A DNA stretch of 29,267 nucleotides from positions 1-29,267 of the forward strand of contig CANNTX010000012.1 in assembly GCA_947522695.1 (NCBI GenBank). Direction: 5' to 3'. This DNA is from an uncultured Bacilli bacterium (GTDB lineage: Bacteria; Bacillota_I; Bacilli_A; RF39; UBA660). Positions 1-9,047 of the stretch are shown piece by piece. Position 1 is the first letter of the stretch. Every line of letters starts with the position of its first letter. The translations under genes and the position numbers were made by a program. The notes beneath the pieces are model-generated. The model was not told the DNA's origin, did not search any database, and saw only the letters and a program-made list of their open reading frames with translations.

Positions 1-12
1 GAGGATGATAAA

Positions 13-582
13 ATGAAGGATAAAAAGTTGTATGTTGGAATAGGAATAGTAGCTGTTTTAGTTGTAGGTATTCTAATCTATTTTTTAAATAATAAGAATT
101 CAGGAGATATAAAACTAAATACAAGCAGTGAATTAAAATCAATGATTGATAAAGTTTATAAATTATCTAATGCTGATTTACCTGATTTAAGAACTCAAAA
201 AATTAGTTTGAATGATAAAGATGTTTTAAAATCATATACAGGATTATCAAATAATGATGATGTAGAAGCAATAGTAGCATCTGAACCGGTAATGTCAAGT
301 CAGGCTTATTCATTTGTAGCGGTTAAATTTAAAAATGGTGTAAATATTGAGAAAGTTAAAGAAGAAATGTATAACAATATTGATATGAATAAATGGATAT
401 GCGTTTCTGCTGATGTTCTTTATTTAACTAATTATGGCAATACAGTTATCTATGTTATGAGTGAAGAAGATTGGGCTAAACCAGTTTATGATGCATTCAA
501 GAAGTATGTAAATAATAGTAATGGAAAAGAACTAATAAAAAACAATTCATTAGATTTTGAAGAATTACCAGAAGTACAATAA
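13..582 (+). CDS. DUF4358 domain protein, membrane-anchored
   Basis: The 189-residue protein has a short basic N-terminus and one hydrophobic helix (about residues 6-24), then a soluble extracytoplasmic domain, so it is probably a single-pass or cleaved exported protein. The domain (about 40-175) matches my memory of DUF4358: it has the segments 'PVMSSQAYSFVAVKF' and, near its end, 'NYGNTVIYVMSE'. The function of DUF4358 is unknown. Family members are often found beside MBOAT and DHHW acylation genes, as here. The start is supported by GAGG seven bases upstream, at the very edge of the window, so upstream operon members are not visible. A hairpin separates it from the MBOAT gene. The family call is moderately sure; a role in envelope acylation is inference from context. 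Confidence 0.72.
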   Translation: MKDKKLYVGIGIVAVLVVGILIYFLNNKNSGDIKLNTSSELKSMIDKVYKLSNADLPDLRTQKISLNDKDVLKSYTGLSNNDDVEAIVASEPVMSSQAYSFVAVKFKNGVNIEKVKEEMYNNIDMNKWICVSADVLYLTNYGNTVIYVMSEEDWAKPVYDAFKKYVNNSNGKELIKNNSLDFEELPEVQ

Positions 583-591
583 ATTAAAGTT

Positions 592-617
592 AACTCCTTA
601 TATAAGGAGTTTTATTT
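592..617 (+). terminator. Hairpin (attenuator-like terminator) before the MBOAT gene
   Basis: AACTCCTTAT (592-601) and ATAAGGAGTT (602-611) form a perfect palindrome, giving a practical 8-bp stem with a 4-base ATAT loop. It is followed by the short run TTTATTT. The T-tract is imperfect, so this may only partly terminate transcription between the DUF4358 gene and the MBOAT gene. Confidence 0.6.
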
Positions 618-631
618 GAAAGGAATTTGAT

Positions 632-2020
632 ATGGTATTTACTAGTATTAGTTTTATTTATTATTTTTTACCTTTATTATTAATATGTTATTTTGTTGTT
701 CCTAAAAAATTTAGAAATATAATTTTGTTAATGTTTTCTGTTTTATTTTATTTTTATGGAGAGCCTAAGTATATATTATTGATGTTAATAGAGGTATTGA
801 TATCTTATGTAGTAGGATTATTAATAGATAAGTATAAATGCAAGAATATTTTAATTATTGGAATATTTATTCATGTATTATTATTTGGAATATTTAAATA
901 TTTTAATTTTGTAATTATTAATGTTAATAATTTATTTCATAGTAATTTGAATTTACTAAATGTTGTTTTACCGATTGGTATATCTTTTTATACATTTCAA
1001 ATTATTAGTTATGAAATAGATGTTTATAATAAAAAGGTTAATGTTCAAAGTAATATTTTAAAGTATTTTTTATATGTATTTTTGTTTCCACAATTAATAG
1101 CTGGTCCAATAGTTAGATATCAAGATGTAAATAATGAAATTGATAATAGAAATGTTACTTTTGAGATGTTTGCAAGTGGAGTAAGACGTTTTATTATAGG
1201 TTTAAGTAAAAAAGTAATTATTGCTAATAATTTGGGAGAATTATGTAATATATATTTAAATTTAGGTGATAAATCCGTATTATTTACTTGGACATTTGCA
1301 ATTAGTTATATGCTACAAATTTATTTTGATTTTTCTGGTTATTCTGATATAGCAATTGGACTAGGTAAAATGCTAGGATTTAATTTTCCCGAAAACTTCA
1401 ATTATCCATATATGGCAAAATCAATTACTGATTTTTGGAGAAGATGGCATATGACATTAAGTTCATGGTTTAGAGATTATGTTTATATTCCTCTGGGTGG
1501 TAATAAGAAAGGTGTATTAAAGCAAGTTAGAAATATCTTGATTGTTTGGTCGTTAACAGGATTATGGCATGGTGCTAGTTGGAATTTTATTGTTTGGGGA
1601 TTATATTTTGGAATATTGTTAATTTTAGAAAAGTTTGTATTAAAGAAATATTTAAGTGATGCTCCTAAATTTATTAAAGGCATTTATACTTTGTTTTTAG
1701 TTATGATTAGTTTTGTTATCTTTCAAGGGGATAATTTAAGTAATGATTTTAATATTATAAAGGGATTGTTTGGATTAAATAGAGAATCTTTTGTTAATAA
1801 TGTAACTTTATATTATTTAAAAGGATATGTTTTATTTATTGTGTTTGGTGTAATTGGTTCTACTAATTATGTTAAAAATTTAGTTATTAAAATAAGTAAT
1901 GGTAAAGGTAAAAAAATAATTAATATATTGGAGCCTATTTATTTACTAATATTATTAATAATTGTTACTATGTATTTAATAGATAGTTCTTATAATCCAT
2001 TTTTATATTTTAGATTTTAA
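632..2020 (+). CDS. MBOAT family O-acyltransferase (DltB/AlgI-like)
   Basis: This 462-residue polytopic membrane protein has the full MBOAT signature. The block 'DFWRRWHMTLSSWFRDYVYIPLGG' region lies at about 268-290, and the membrane-embedded catalytic histidine is in 'LTGLWHGASWNF' (H313). The conserved 'PQLIAGPIVRY' lies at 153-163. Enzymes of this kind pass an acyl (usually acetyl) group across the membrane to an exported polymer, as AlgI does for alginate and DltB for teichoic acid D-alanylation. The next gene, 11 bases downstream, encodes a DHHW protein of the AlgJ/AlgX kind. That favours polysaccharide O-acetylation over D-alanylation, because no DltA/DltC is present. The start has AAGGA about ten bases upstream. 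The polymer acted on cannot be read from the sequence. Confidence 0.93.
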   Translation: MVFTSISFIYYFLPLLLICYFVVPKKFRNIILLMFSVLFYFYGEPKYILLMLIEVLISYVVGLLIDKYKCKNILIIGIFIHVLLFGIFKYFNFVIINVNNLFHSNLNLLNVVLPIGISFYTFQIISYEIDVYNKKVNVQSNILKYFLYVFLFPQLIAGPIVRYQDVNNEIDNRNVTFEMFASGVRRFIIGLSKKVIIANNLGELCNIYLNLGDKSVLFTWTFAISYMLQIYFDFSGYSDIAIGLGKMLGFNFPENFNYPYMAKSITDFWRRWHMTLSSWFRDYVYIPLGGNKKGVLKQVRNILIVWSLTGLWHGASWNFIVWGLYFGILLILEKFVLKKYLSDAPKFIKGIYTLFLVMISFVIFQGDNLSNDFNIIKGLFGLNRESFVNNVTLYYLKGYVLFIVFGVIGSTNYVKNLVIKISNGKGKKIINILEPIYLLILLIIVTMYLIDSSYNPFLYFRF

Positions 2021-2031
2021 GGGGAATATAT

Positions 2032-3117
2032 ATGAGTGATAAAGTTAAAAATATAATTATTTCAATTTTATTTGGTGGTATTCTAGTAATAGTTTTAATT
2101 GTTAATATATTTTCTAAAGATAAAGATATATCAGTTAGTGAGAGAAGAAGATTAGCAAGTTTTCCGGAGTTTTCTGTTAATAATATATTTAATGGAACAT
2201 TTTTTAGTAATTTTGATAAATACGCAGTTGATCAATTTGTGATGAGAGATTATATAAGAGAAAATAAAGTTAGGTTAGATTTAGCTATAAAAAATAATTA
2301 TCATGATGTTTATGTTTATAATGATTATTTAATTAAGCAAGAATATCCTTTAAATGTAAGTTCTTTAAAGAATTTAACTGATAGAATTAACACTATAAGT
2401 AATAAGTATTTAAATAATTCTAAAATATATTATAGTGTTGTTCCTGATAAAAATTATTTTGTTAATAATGGTAATTTAAGAATGGATTATGATTTATTAA
2501 TAAGTAAGATGAATAGTGAATTAAGTAGTTTTAATTATATAGATATTATGAATAGTTTAACTTTAGAAGATTATTATTATAGTGATAGTCATTTTAAACA
2601 GGAAAATATTGTTAAAGTAGCAAATGTGATTTTAGATAAAATGGGTAATAGTTATTATAAAGATATAAAATATAATATACAAAATGTTGGTGCTTTTAAG
2701 GGTGTTTATTCTTATCAAGTTCCAGTTAAAGTAAAAGAAGATAGTATTAATATTTTAACTAATGAATATATAGATAATGCGATTGTATATGATAATTTAA
2801 ATAAAATAGATATAAATGTTTATGATAAAAGTAAGATTAATTCTTGGGATTTATATGATATATACTTAGGTGGAGCAAAGGGATTGCTTACAATTTATAA
2901 TAATTTGGCAAGTAGTGATGATGAAATAATTGTATTTAGAGATTCTTATGGTAGTTCTTTAGTACCATTATTAATTAGTTCTTATAAAAAGATAATTGTT
3001 ATTGATACTAGGTATATTTCTTCAAATATTTTAGATAATTATGTTGAATTTAAGGGACAAGATGTTTTGTTTTTGTATAGTGTTAGTACGATTAACAATA
3101 GTTTTACTGTTAAGTAA
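2032..3117 (+). CDS. DHHW family SGNH-like protein (AlgJ/AlgX-like acetylation partner)
   Basis: This 361-residue protein has one N-terminal membrane helix (about 8-27) and an extracytoplasmic domain. It shows 'SERRRLASFPEF' (36-47), typical of the family start, then 'YSVVPDKNYF' (134-143), 'YYYSDSHFKQ' (181-190) and 'FRDSYGSSLVPL' (302-313). The second motif corresponds to the D-H-H-W motif, here written S-D-S-H, so only the Asp and the last His are kept. The third motif carries the nucleophilic-type serine. DHHW/AlgJ-like proteins work with MBOAT proteins to place acetyl groups on an exported polymer outside the membrane. It lies 11 bases after the MBOAT gene, in the same operon. Family sure; substrate unknown. 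Confidence 0.85.
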   Translation: MSDKVKNIIISILFGGILVIVLIVNIFSKDKDISVSERRRLASFPEFSVNNIFNGTFFSNFDKYAVDQFVMRDYIRENKVRLDLAIKNNYHDVYVYNDYLIKQEYPLNVSSLKNLTDRINTISNKYLNNSKIYYSVVPDKNYFVNNGNLRMDYDLLISKMNSELSSFNYIDIMNSLTLEDYYYSDSHFKQENIVKVANVILDKMGNSYYKDIKYNIQNVGAFKGVYSYQVPVKVKEDSINILTNEYIDNAIVYDNLNKIDINVYDKSKINSWDLYDIYLGGAKGLLTIYNNLASSDDEIIVFRDSYGSSLVPLLISSYKKIIVIDTRYISSNILDNYVEFKGQDVLFLYSVSTINNSFTVK

Positions 3118-3142
3118 TATAATTTAATAGGGAGGAATATAA

Positions 3143-3826
3143 GTGATTTTAATTGGTATTGTTTCAAGAATGTATAATAATTTAGATGGTCAAGATATAT
3201 GTCAAGTACATGAACAAATTAGAAGAGCACTAGCTAGATATGATGATGTTTGTTTAGTAAGTGTTTTACCAACAGAAGATTATAATTATAATGAAACTAA
3301 TCAAGGAATGGATAAGGTTAATGATGATAAATTATCTTATATTTTAGATAAATGCGATGGGGTTATTTTACCGGGAGGAAGTTATTATTATAATTTTGAT
3401 GAATATATAATTAAGTATGCAATAGATAATGATAAACCTTTACTTGGAATATGTTTGGGATTTCAAGCAATTTGTAGTTGTTTAGCTAAAAATAGAGATA
3501 AGTTTGCAATGGAGAAGAGAGTAAATTATAGTAATCATTATAAGAATCCGAATGAGTATGCACATAATGTTTATATTGATAAAGATAGTTTACTTTATAA
3601 GATAATTGGAACTGATGTTATGCTTGTAAATAGTGTTCATCATGATATTGTTGATTTTGAACTTAATGATATGGTAAAAATAAATGCGATTAGTGACGAT
3701 GATATAATTGAAGGAATAGAGGTTAAAGATAAGAAGTTTATTATGGGATTACAATGGCATCCAGAATATATAATGGATGATAATTCTTGTAAAATTTTTA
3801 ATTATTTTATAAAAATGTGTAAATAA
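3143..3826 (+). CDS. Class I glutamine amidotransferase-like hydrolase (peptidase C26, gamma-glutamyl-GABA hydrolase type)
   Basis: The 227-residue protein starts at a GTG placed seven bases after GGGAGG. It has the class I amidotransferase triad: the nucleophile elbow 'GICLGFQ' (C104), preceded by the oxyanion strand 'GVILPGG' (73-79), and 'QWHPEY' (H206, E208). Length and layout fit the stand-alone PuuD/C26 type, which cleaves gamma-glutamyl bonds, rather than a synthetase domain. It lies 25 bases after the DHHW gene and may be cotranscribed with it. Its role beside acylation genes is not obvious; trimming of a gamma-glutamyl compound is a guess. The TATAAT at 3118-3123 is too close to the ribosome site to be its promoter. 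Confidence 0.85.
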   Translation: MILIGIVSRMYNNLDGQDICQVHEQIRRALARYDDVCLVSVLPTEDYNYNETNQGMDKVNDDKLSYILDKCDGVILPGGSYYYNFDEYIIKYAIDNDKPLLGICLGFQAICSCLAKNRDKFAMEKRVNYSNHYKNPNEYAHNVYIDKDSLLYKIIGTDVMLVNSVHHDIVDFELNDMVKINAISDDDIIEGIEVKDKKFIMGLQWHPEYIMDDNSCKIFNYFIKMCK

Positions 3827-3884
3827 AAAAAGTAAATTCCACTCTTTTGGGTAATAAATATATATAGAAGGGAGGAATTTTTTA

Positions 3885-3965
3885 ATGATTAAATTTTTTA
3901 GTGATTTAAGTGAATATCTTAGAGTGATTAAGATAAAATTATTAGTGTTTGTTTTATTTGATTAA
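3885..3965 (+). CDS. Possible small protein of 26 residues with a strong ribosome site
   Basis: An ATG at 3885 follows GGGAGGAA (3870-3877) at good spacing and opens a 26-codon frame. It encodes a short amphipathic then hydrophobic peptide with a 'LLVFVLF' end, and stops at TAA 3963-3965. The stop lies in the A-run of the minus-strand terminator that begins here. I do not recognise it. It could be a real small protein, a leader peptide, or chance. The ribosome site is as strong as that of any gene in the window, which is the main reason to list it. Confidence 0.35.
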   Translation: MIKFFSDLSEYLRVIKIKLLVFVLFD

Positions 3966-3988
3966 AAAAGGTGCTATTAATAAGCACC
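3964..3988 (-). terminator. Rho-independent terminator of the MBL/DUF3006 operon
   Basis: Read on the minus strand, GGTGCT, a 7-base loop and AGCACC are followed directly by TTTTTT (plus-strand coordinates: stem 3970-3975 with 3983-3988, T-run 3964-3969). It begins right after the DUF3006 stop codon. On the plus strand the hairpin lacks a T-run, so it works for the minus strand only. Confidence 0.8.
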
Positions 3989-4186
3989 CTAATCTATGAA
4001 AAGATCATTTATTAAATTATTAATGTTATTTTTTCTTTTTTTCATTTCATCCTTATTTAAAGTGATGGTATAAATATCATTTTCTTTAGCGTTAGGAATT
4101 AATTCTTTGGGTAAGTTAATTATTTTACCATTTTCTAACTCAACTATTAAATAATTATCTTCTATTCGATCGATTGTTATTGTCAT
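3989..4186 (-). CDS. DUF3006 domain protein
   Basis: This small protein (65 residues from ATG 4186) reads 'TITIDRIEDNYLIVELENG', then 'INLPKELIP', 'END' and a basic helical tail. That is the usual DUF3006 pattern: an ID-R-x-EG/D-x-x-A/I-VVE beginning and an L-P-x-x-x-L-P middle, probably a small beta-barrel. The function is not known. Members very often follow genes for ComEC-like metallo-beta-lactamase-fold proteins, exactly as here. An in-frame GTG at 4198 is also possible. I prefer the ATG because homologues begin at the 'MxxxIDR' position, and because it lies one base after the upstream stop, which suggests coupled translation. Confidence 0.8.
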   Translation of the reverse strand: MTITIDRIEDNYLIVELENGKIINLPKELIPNAKENDIYTITLNKDEMKKRKNNINNLINDLFID

Positions 4187-4187
4187 A

Positions 4188-5102
4188 TTATTTCTCACTT
4201 TCTATTTTAATGTTTGTTCCATCTGATGAAGCTCTAATAGTTCCATTTATGCTTGTTAAGTATATTTTAGTTCCACTGTTTTCCCAGTTTTTGATTGTTT
4301 CTTCTTTGGGCAAATTGTATTTGTTGTTTAAACCAACGGAAATGATTCCATATTTAGCGTTTACTTTCTTGATAAAATCGATGTTTGATGATGTGTTAGA
4401 ACCATGGTGACCTATTTTAATTACATCGGCGGAAACATTTTCTTTAATTTCATTTTCACTTAGTTTTTCGGCATCTCCCATAAATAAGAATTTAGTAGTT
4501 CCATAAGTTATTTTAGTTACTACTGAATAATTATTAAGTTCAGTGTATGTCTCACTATTAGGAGCTAAAATGTTTATTTTTAATGTGTCGGTATCAATTA
4601 TTGAGGTACCTGCTTTAGCAGTGTTAATTTTTAAATTTTTATCTTTGATTGCCATTAGAAGACTTTCATATGTTTTGGTTGTTGATACGACTTTAGGCAT
4701 ATAAATTTTTCCTATTCCAAAAGTATTAATAATGTCTTTTAATCCACCGATATGATCTGTATGGGGATGGGTTCCAATAACATAATCTATTTTTTGATAA
4801 TTTAAATTTTTTATATAATTTATTATGTTTTCACTTTGATAAGATTCTGCTGCATCAATTAACATTGTTTCATTATTAGGTAGTTCAATAAATATTGAAT
4901 CTCCTTGACCAACATCTAAGTAGTGAACTTTTAATAAATCATTATTCGTATTTATGTTGTTATTTTGATTTTGATTATTATTTTGATTAAATAAATTTTT
5001 AATTTTATCTTGATTATTAATGATAAAAAATGCAAGAAGTATGATTAATATTTTGAAAAAGTTTCTTTTGATATTTTTTTTAAGTTTTTTATGTTTTGTC
5101 AT
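4188..5102 (-). CDS. Membrane-anchored ComEC/Rec2-like MBL-fold hydrolase
   Basis: This 304-residue protein has a basic N-terminus, one membrane helix (about 14-29) and an Asn/Gln-rich linker (36-54), then a metallo-beta-lactamase fold. It begins with 'VHYLDVGQGDSIFIELP' (59-75), the hallmark of the ComEC C-terminal domain. The metal motif 'HPHTDH' is at 112-117, 'FMGDAE' at 207-212 and 'GHHGSN' at 231-236. In ComEC this domain is thought to act as a nuclease on incoming DNA outside the membrane. Stand-alone anchored forms are common in Bacillota and less well understood. The start has AGGTG nine bases before the ATG. The DUF3006 gene follows in an operon that ends at the terminator at 3964-3988. 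Confidence 0.88.
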   Translation of the reverse strand: MTKHKKLKKNIKRNFFKILIILLAFFIINNQDKIKNLFNQNNNQNQNNNINTNNDLLKVHYLDVGQGDSIFIELPNNETMLIDAAESYQSENIINYIKNLNYQKIDYVIGTHPHTDHIGGLKDIINTFGIGKIYMPKVVSTTKTYESLLMAIKDKNLKINTAKAGTSIIDTDTLKINILAPNSETYTELNNYSVVTKITYGTTKFLFMGDAEKLSENEIKENVSADVIKIGHHGSNTSSNIDFIKKVNAKYGIISVGLNNKYNLPKEETIKNWENSGTKIYLTSINGTIRASSDGTNIKIESEK

Positions 5103-5265
5103 ATCTTATTCACCTATAATAAATATACATTAAAATAAATGTTTTGTTAAGTTATTCTTTACATTCTTAAATCTTACTTAAAATAATTTTGACTTTGTAA
5201 ATTGGTTAAAGTAGAATCTATTAAAATTAGCTAAAATATATTATAATTTTGATAGGTGGTTTTAT

Positions 5266-6126
5266 ATGATTTACTTAAAGAGTTTTAAATTATTAGATGG
5301 GGATAGAGAATCAGCAATTCCGACTTTTATAGAAAGAAGAAATATATTTAATAATTATTATCCTTTACATTTATTTTCTTCTAAACAATTTGAAGATATA
5401 GAATTTGATAATATAACAATATTTTATGGTGGAAATGGTTCTGGTAAATCTACATTAATTAATATGATATCACAAAAACTTAATGCAAAAACTTTAAATG
5501 AAATAAATAAAGGATCCTATTTTGATGAATATGTTAAACTTTGTAAGTATGAAATGGCTTATGATGAGCCTTTAGAAATCAAACTTGTAACTAGTGATGA
5601 TGTATTTGATTATTTGTTAGATATTAGATCAATTAACTCAAATGTAAATCGTAAAAAAGAAGCATTATCTAAAGAATATTTAGATTATAAATTTGGTAGA
5701 GATGCTTCAATTAATGATTATGAAGAAATTAGAAATATATATGACGCTAAGAAAAAAACGATGTCTAAATTTGTTAGAGAAAGACTTGCAAATAATAATA
5801 TTATTGAAAACTCAAATGGAGAGTCGGCTCTTATGTTTTGGGAAAAAGAAATTGATGAAGATAGTATTTATATTTTAGATGAACCGGAAAATAGTTTATC
5901 AGCTGAGAACCAACTAAAGTTAAAGAAATTTATTGAAGATTCAGTTAGATTTTATAACTGTCAATTTATTATTTCGACACATTCACCATTTTTATTAAAT
6001 TTGTATGATGCAAAGATATATAATTTAGATGATATTCCTGTTAGAACTAGAAAATGGACAGAATTACCTAATGTATTAGTTTATTATAATTTTTTTAAGG
6101 AACATGATGATGAATTTAGGGAATAG
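5266..6126 (+). CDS. AAA family ATPase (AAA_21/OLD-like, RecF-type fold)
   Basis: This 286-residue soluble protein has Walker A 'GGNGSGKST' (55-63), a charged middle part (about 120-180), Walker B 'SIYILDEPEN' (about 200-209) and the H-switch 'STHSPF' (about 237-242). This is the compact ABC/SMC-like ATPase class seen in OLD nucleases, RecF and many defence operons. No nuclease (TOPRIM) domain follows, so any effector must be a separate protein. The next two genes, 11 and 22 bases apart, encode two protease-fold proteins. AGGTGG precedes the ATG at normal spacing. ATPase identity is sure; the partner and role are not known. Confidence 0.88.
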   Translation: MIYLKSFKLLDGDRESAIPTFIERRNIFNNYYPLHLFSSKQFEDIEFDNITIFYGGNGSGKSTLINMISQKLNAKTLNEINKGSYFDEYVKLCKYEMAYDEPLEIKLVTSDDVFDYLLDIRSINSNVNRKKEALSKEYLDYKFGRDASINDYEEIRNIYDAKKKTMSKFVRERLANNNIIENSNGESALMFWEKEIDEDSIYILDEPENSLSAENQLKLKKFIEDSVRFYNCQFIISTHSPFLLNLYDAKIYNLDDIPVRTRKWTELPNVLVYYNFFKEHDDEFRE

Positions 6127-6137
6127 AAAGGGATAGT

Positions 6138-7307
6138 ATGGAAATAAATGATGTAGATATTAATATTTTACAGACTAGACTAAATGAAAACGCTAATAAA
6201 TATTTGAATATAATTTTTAATGAATATGGACAATATTTTAGTGAAGATTCAGTTAAAATTTTTGAACAATTAAAAGATTCTAATATTGTAAAAGTTGATA
6301 AAAATTTTAATGAATATTTTCAATATCAAAGAAATGAAATTTTAAGTGATAGTTCTTTAAGTAATGATGAAAAAGCAGAAAAATTGCATGAAATGTCTAC
6401 TTGTTTAGCACATGGTGCTAGAGTTTATAATGATAATATGATTCATGTTTATCCTATGTATTTATTAGAAAGTAGTCAGAGTAAATCTAGTGAAGATATT
6501 TTTAATAGTTGTGATTCGATATTAGTTCATGAAATTTTACATTATTTTATTAGACCTAATTATGAAAAAACCGATAAAAGAGGTGGTTTTTTGACTGAGG
6601 GGTTAGTTGATATGTGTGCAAGAGATATTGGGCGAAAATATGGAATTCATGCTAGTGATTATTCTTCAAATTATACTGATAATGTTTTATTTGTAAGAGA
6701 TGCTCTTGAAAATGTTGTCATACCTGATGAAAGAACAAAAATAGTTTTTAATGATGATGTGAATACTTTTTTTGAAAAGACAACAACTGATAGTTTTGAC
6801 AGTGAAAAAGAAGCGACTAAAATTGTTGATTTTCAACAAGAAAAGGATCCAACTAAAAAACAAGAACTAATGCCACAATATAGGAAAAGAATGCTTTTAC
6901 TCACTTCATTGTTTTCTGATTATCCGGCAAGACCAGACAGTATTTTAAATACTTTAATGAATAAATCAGCAAACTGTAAATCTAGTGAAGAAGCTTTTTT
7001 ACAAGCAAATCAATTCTCCTTGAATGTTAGAATGGATTTAGATGGTTTAACACAAGAACAAAAGAATGAAGTAATTAATAGAGGAATTTTATCACCATTA
7101 GATAGTGCATATAGTAATTATAAAAAGGAAATTAATAATTTAAATTCGAGAGATGGCTTAACTAATCAAAATGTTAAGGTAAAAAAATTAGAAATGAAAC
7201 CAGAAGCAAATCATTCTTCAGGATTTGTTAATACTTTTATTTTGATAATTTTTGTTATATTAATGATAGTAGTTGTATTTAGTTTTGTATATTATTTTGT
7301 AATGTGA
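6138..7307 (+). CDS. Tail-anchored HExxH metallopeptidase-like protein
   Basis: I do not recognise a named family in this 389-residue protein. It holds a zincin motif in 'VHEILHYF' (H131, E132, H135). 'FLTEGLVDM' follows, with E154 nineteen residues after the second His, matching the third metal ligand of gluzincin-type peptidases. The C-terminus ends in one strongly hydrophobic helix (about 362-388) with almost nothing after it, so it should be tail-anchored with the catalytic domain in the cytoplasm. Its middle is acidic and helical. It sits 11 bases after the AAA ATPase gene and 22 before a transglutaminase-fold gene. A protease role follows from the motif; the substrate is unknown. Confidence 0.72.
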   Translation: MEINDVDINILQTRLNENANKYLNIIFNEYGQYFSEDSVKIFEQLKDSNIVKVDKNFNEYFQYQRNEILSDSSLSNDEKAEKLHEMSTCLAHGARVYNDNMIHVYPMYLLESSQSKSSEDIFNSCDSILVHEILHYFIRPNYEKTDKRGGFLTEGLVDMCARDIGRKYGIHASDYSSNYTDNVLFVRDALENVVIPDERTKIVFNDDVNTFFEKTTTDSFDSEKEATKIVDFQQEKDPTKKQELMPQYRKRMLLLTSLFSDYPARPDSILNTLMNKSANCKSSEEAFLQANQFSLNVRMDLDGLTQEQKNEVINRGILSPLDSAYSNYKKEINNLNSRDGLTNQNVKVKKLEMKPEANHSSGFVNTFILIIFVILMIVVVFSFVYYFVM

Positions 7308-7329
7308 TAAATTGATGGTGAGGTAATTT

Positions 7330-9042
7330 ATGGAAAAATTAACGATTGAAAAACAATTAAAAAAATATCCTTATTTACAAAGAATGTCTGATTGTACATT
7401 GTTTACTACCAAAGATGAGATAGATTCTATTAAGGATAGTAAAACTATAATGGTTGATGATATAGAAGTTCATATAGAATTTTTAAAAAGAATATTAGAT
7501 GACGATAATTATTTTGAGTATGCATGTCGTTATTTTTATGATGCTACTGATAAATTTATAGTAGCTTCTATAATTAATGGTGATTTAGGTGTAAATATTA
7601 GATATGATAAAACAACTATTATTAATGGAATTAAAGAATTAATAAATACAAATCAAATTAGTTTAAATACTGAAGAGAAAGAGAGATTTGAAAAATTAAG
7701 AAGTTATATTTCGTATGATAAGTTTTTAGAAAAATATAAAAATTATGAATATAAAGTATTGATTGATGGTGTTAATTATTCAATTCCGTTTGAAAATATG
7801 ATGAATTTAATGAGATTAAATGATGATAAATTTAATGAAATATGTCATGATGATAATATAAAAGATATTAACGGTGTACCTAAAGAATATTTGATTTATG
7901 CAACTTGTAAATTTTTAAGAGAAAATAATATTATTGATAATTATGAGTTACCAGATAATTATGTTAAGAGACATAATAGTTTATATTCGATGCAAGTAAT
8001 TGATTTAGAAGCAATAAATAAATATGTGGTTACAACTGATGTTAAATATAAAGAAATTAAAATTGATAGTGATTTAGAAAAAGTAATTATGGATGGTTTT
8101 CCTTATGATGCAAGTGAACTGGAAATGGCAATTTATATTTATATTAAAATGTGTAAGGTGTTAACTTATGATGAAGAGTATTATGCTGTTAATCAAATGG
8201 GAGTTGCAACAGAAAAACATAAAAGTACAAGTCATATTGCTTCAATAACTCCACAAAATAACCAAGTTGTTTGTTTTGAATTTAATATTATATATGCTAA
8301 GTTTTTAAATATGTTAGGAATTAATTTTGCAAGTAATTATAAATGTTCTGTTGGAGAAGCTTATGGTGATGGACATGCTAATTTAGACTTTAGGTGTGGG
8401 AAGTTTTTGGTAAATGCTGACTCGGTTACGTCAATACTTCAAGGAGATATTGCGAATGCTAAAATAAATCAACCTTTAGTAGGAATTAATTGTTTAAATA
8501 AAAATTTAAAAACTATGACTGAATTTGTAAATGCATATCAAAAAATGTATATGTTAGTTGCAAGTCAGGAAAAAAATAATGTTAGCGATGATATTTTAAA
8601 AAAAGAAAGCTTAGACGAATTATTAGAAGAATATGTACATAAAACAGATAATTTGAAAAATATATCATTAGATGAAAGATTATCTATATTAATTGATAAG
8701 GTTAATAAAAAGGGGATGGTGGGAATTGATGCGTTATCGTATGCTTTACATTTAAGAAAAATATTATTTAATGAAGAAGAAAGAAAAAATAATGTAAAGA
8801 TTATAATTATTAGGAATAATGATCCATTTGATAAAGATAAAGTTGCCATGCCTAGTGTAATAGTTGCTTTGAATAAAGAAGGATTTAAAAATAATCCTGA
8901 TATAACAGTTTACTTTTACTACAATCCGAATAAGGAGTTAGTTGCAGTAACAAGTGAAGAATTACAATCTAAGTTTGATGAAGGAACATTTGAATATGTT
9001 GCTAATGATGATCCAAAAATTCCAGGAATTAGAGGGAGATAG
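7330..9042 (+). CDS. Transglutaminase-like (papain-fold) protein with intact Cys-His-Asp triad
   Basis: The 570-residue protein has no signal peptide or membrane helix. Residues about 255-375 look like a transglutaminase-like domain. C315 lies in 'VVCFEFNIIYAKFLNMLGI', the usual C-x-x-[FY]-A-x-[FL]-L-x-x-x-GI pattern; H349 lies in 'DGHANLDF'; and D364 lies in 'LVNADS'. Order and spacing match the Cys-His-Asp triad of this superfamily, so it is probably an active cytoplasmic protease, amidase or transferase. The long N-terminal 250 residues and the helical C-terminal 190 residues are not recognised. GAGGT precedes the ATG. It is third in the 5266-9257 cassette. Confidence 0.75.
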   Translation: MEKLTIEKQLKKYPYLQRMSDCTLFTTKDEIDSIKDSKTIMVDDIEVHIEFLKRILDDDNYFEYACRYFYDATDKFIVASIINGDLGVNIRYDKTTIINGIKELINTNQISLNTEEKERFEKLRSYISYDKFLEKYKNYEYKVLIDGVNYSIPFENMMNLMRLNDDKFNEICHDDNIKDINGVPKEYLIYATCKFLRENNIIDNYELPDNYVKRHNSLYSMQVIDLEAINKYVVTTDVKYKEIKIDSDLEKVIMDGFPYDASELEMAIYIYIKMCKVLTYDEEYYAVNQMGVATEKHKSTSHIASITPQNNQVVCFEFNIIYAKFLNMLGINFASNYKCSVGEAYGDGHANLDFRCGKFLVNADSVTSILQGDIANAKINQPLVGINCLNKNLKTMTEFVNAYQKMYMLVASQEKNNVSDDILKKESLDELLEEYVHKTDNLKNISLDERLSILIDKVNKKGMVGIDALSYALHLRKILFNEEERKNNVKIIIIRNNDPFDKDKVAMPSVIVALNKEGFKNNPDITVYFYYNPNKELVAVTSEELQSKFDEGTFEYVANDDPKIPGIRGR

Positions 9043-9047
9043 TTATA

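Noticed and set aside
3118..3123. TATAAT before the amidotransferase gene
   Set aside because: The start of transcription would fall on the GGGAGG ribosome site and no -35 box fits; reading through from the DHHW gene is simpler.
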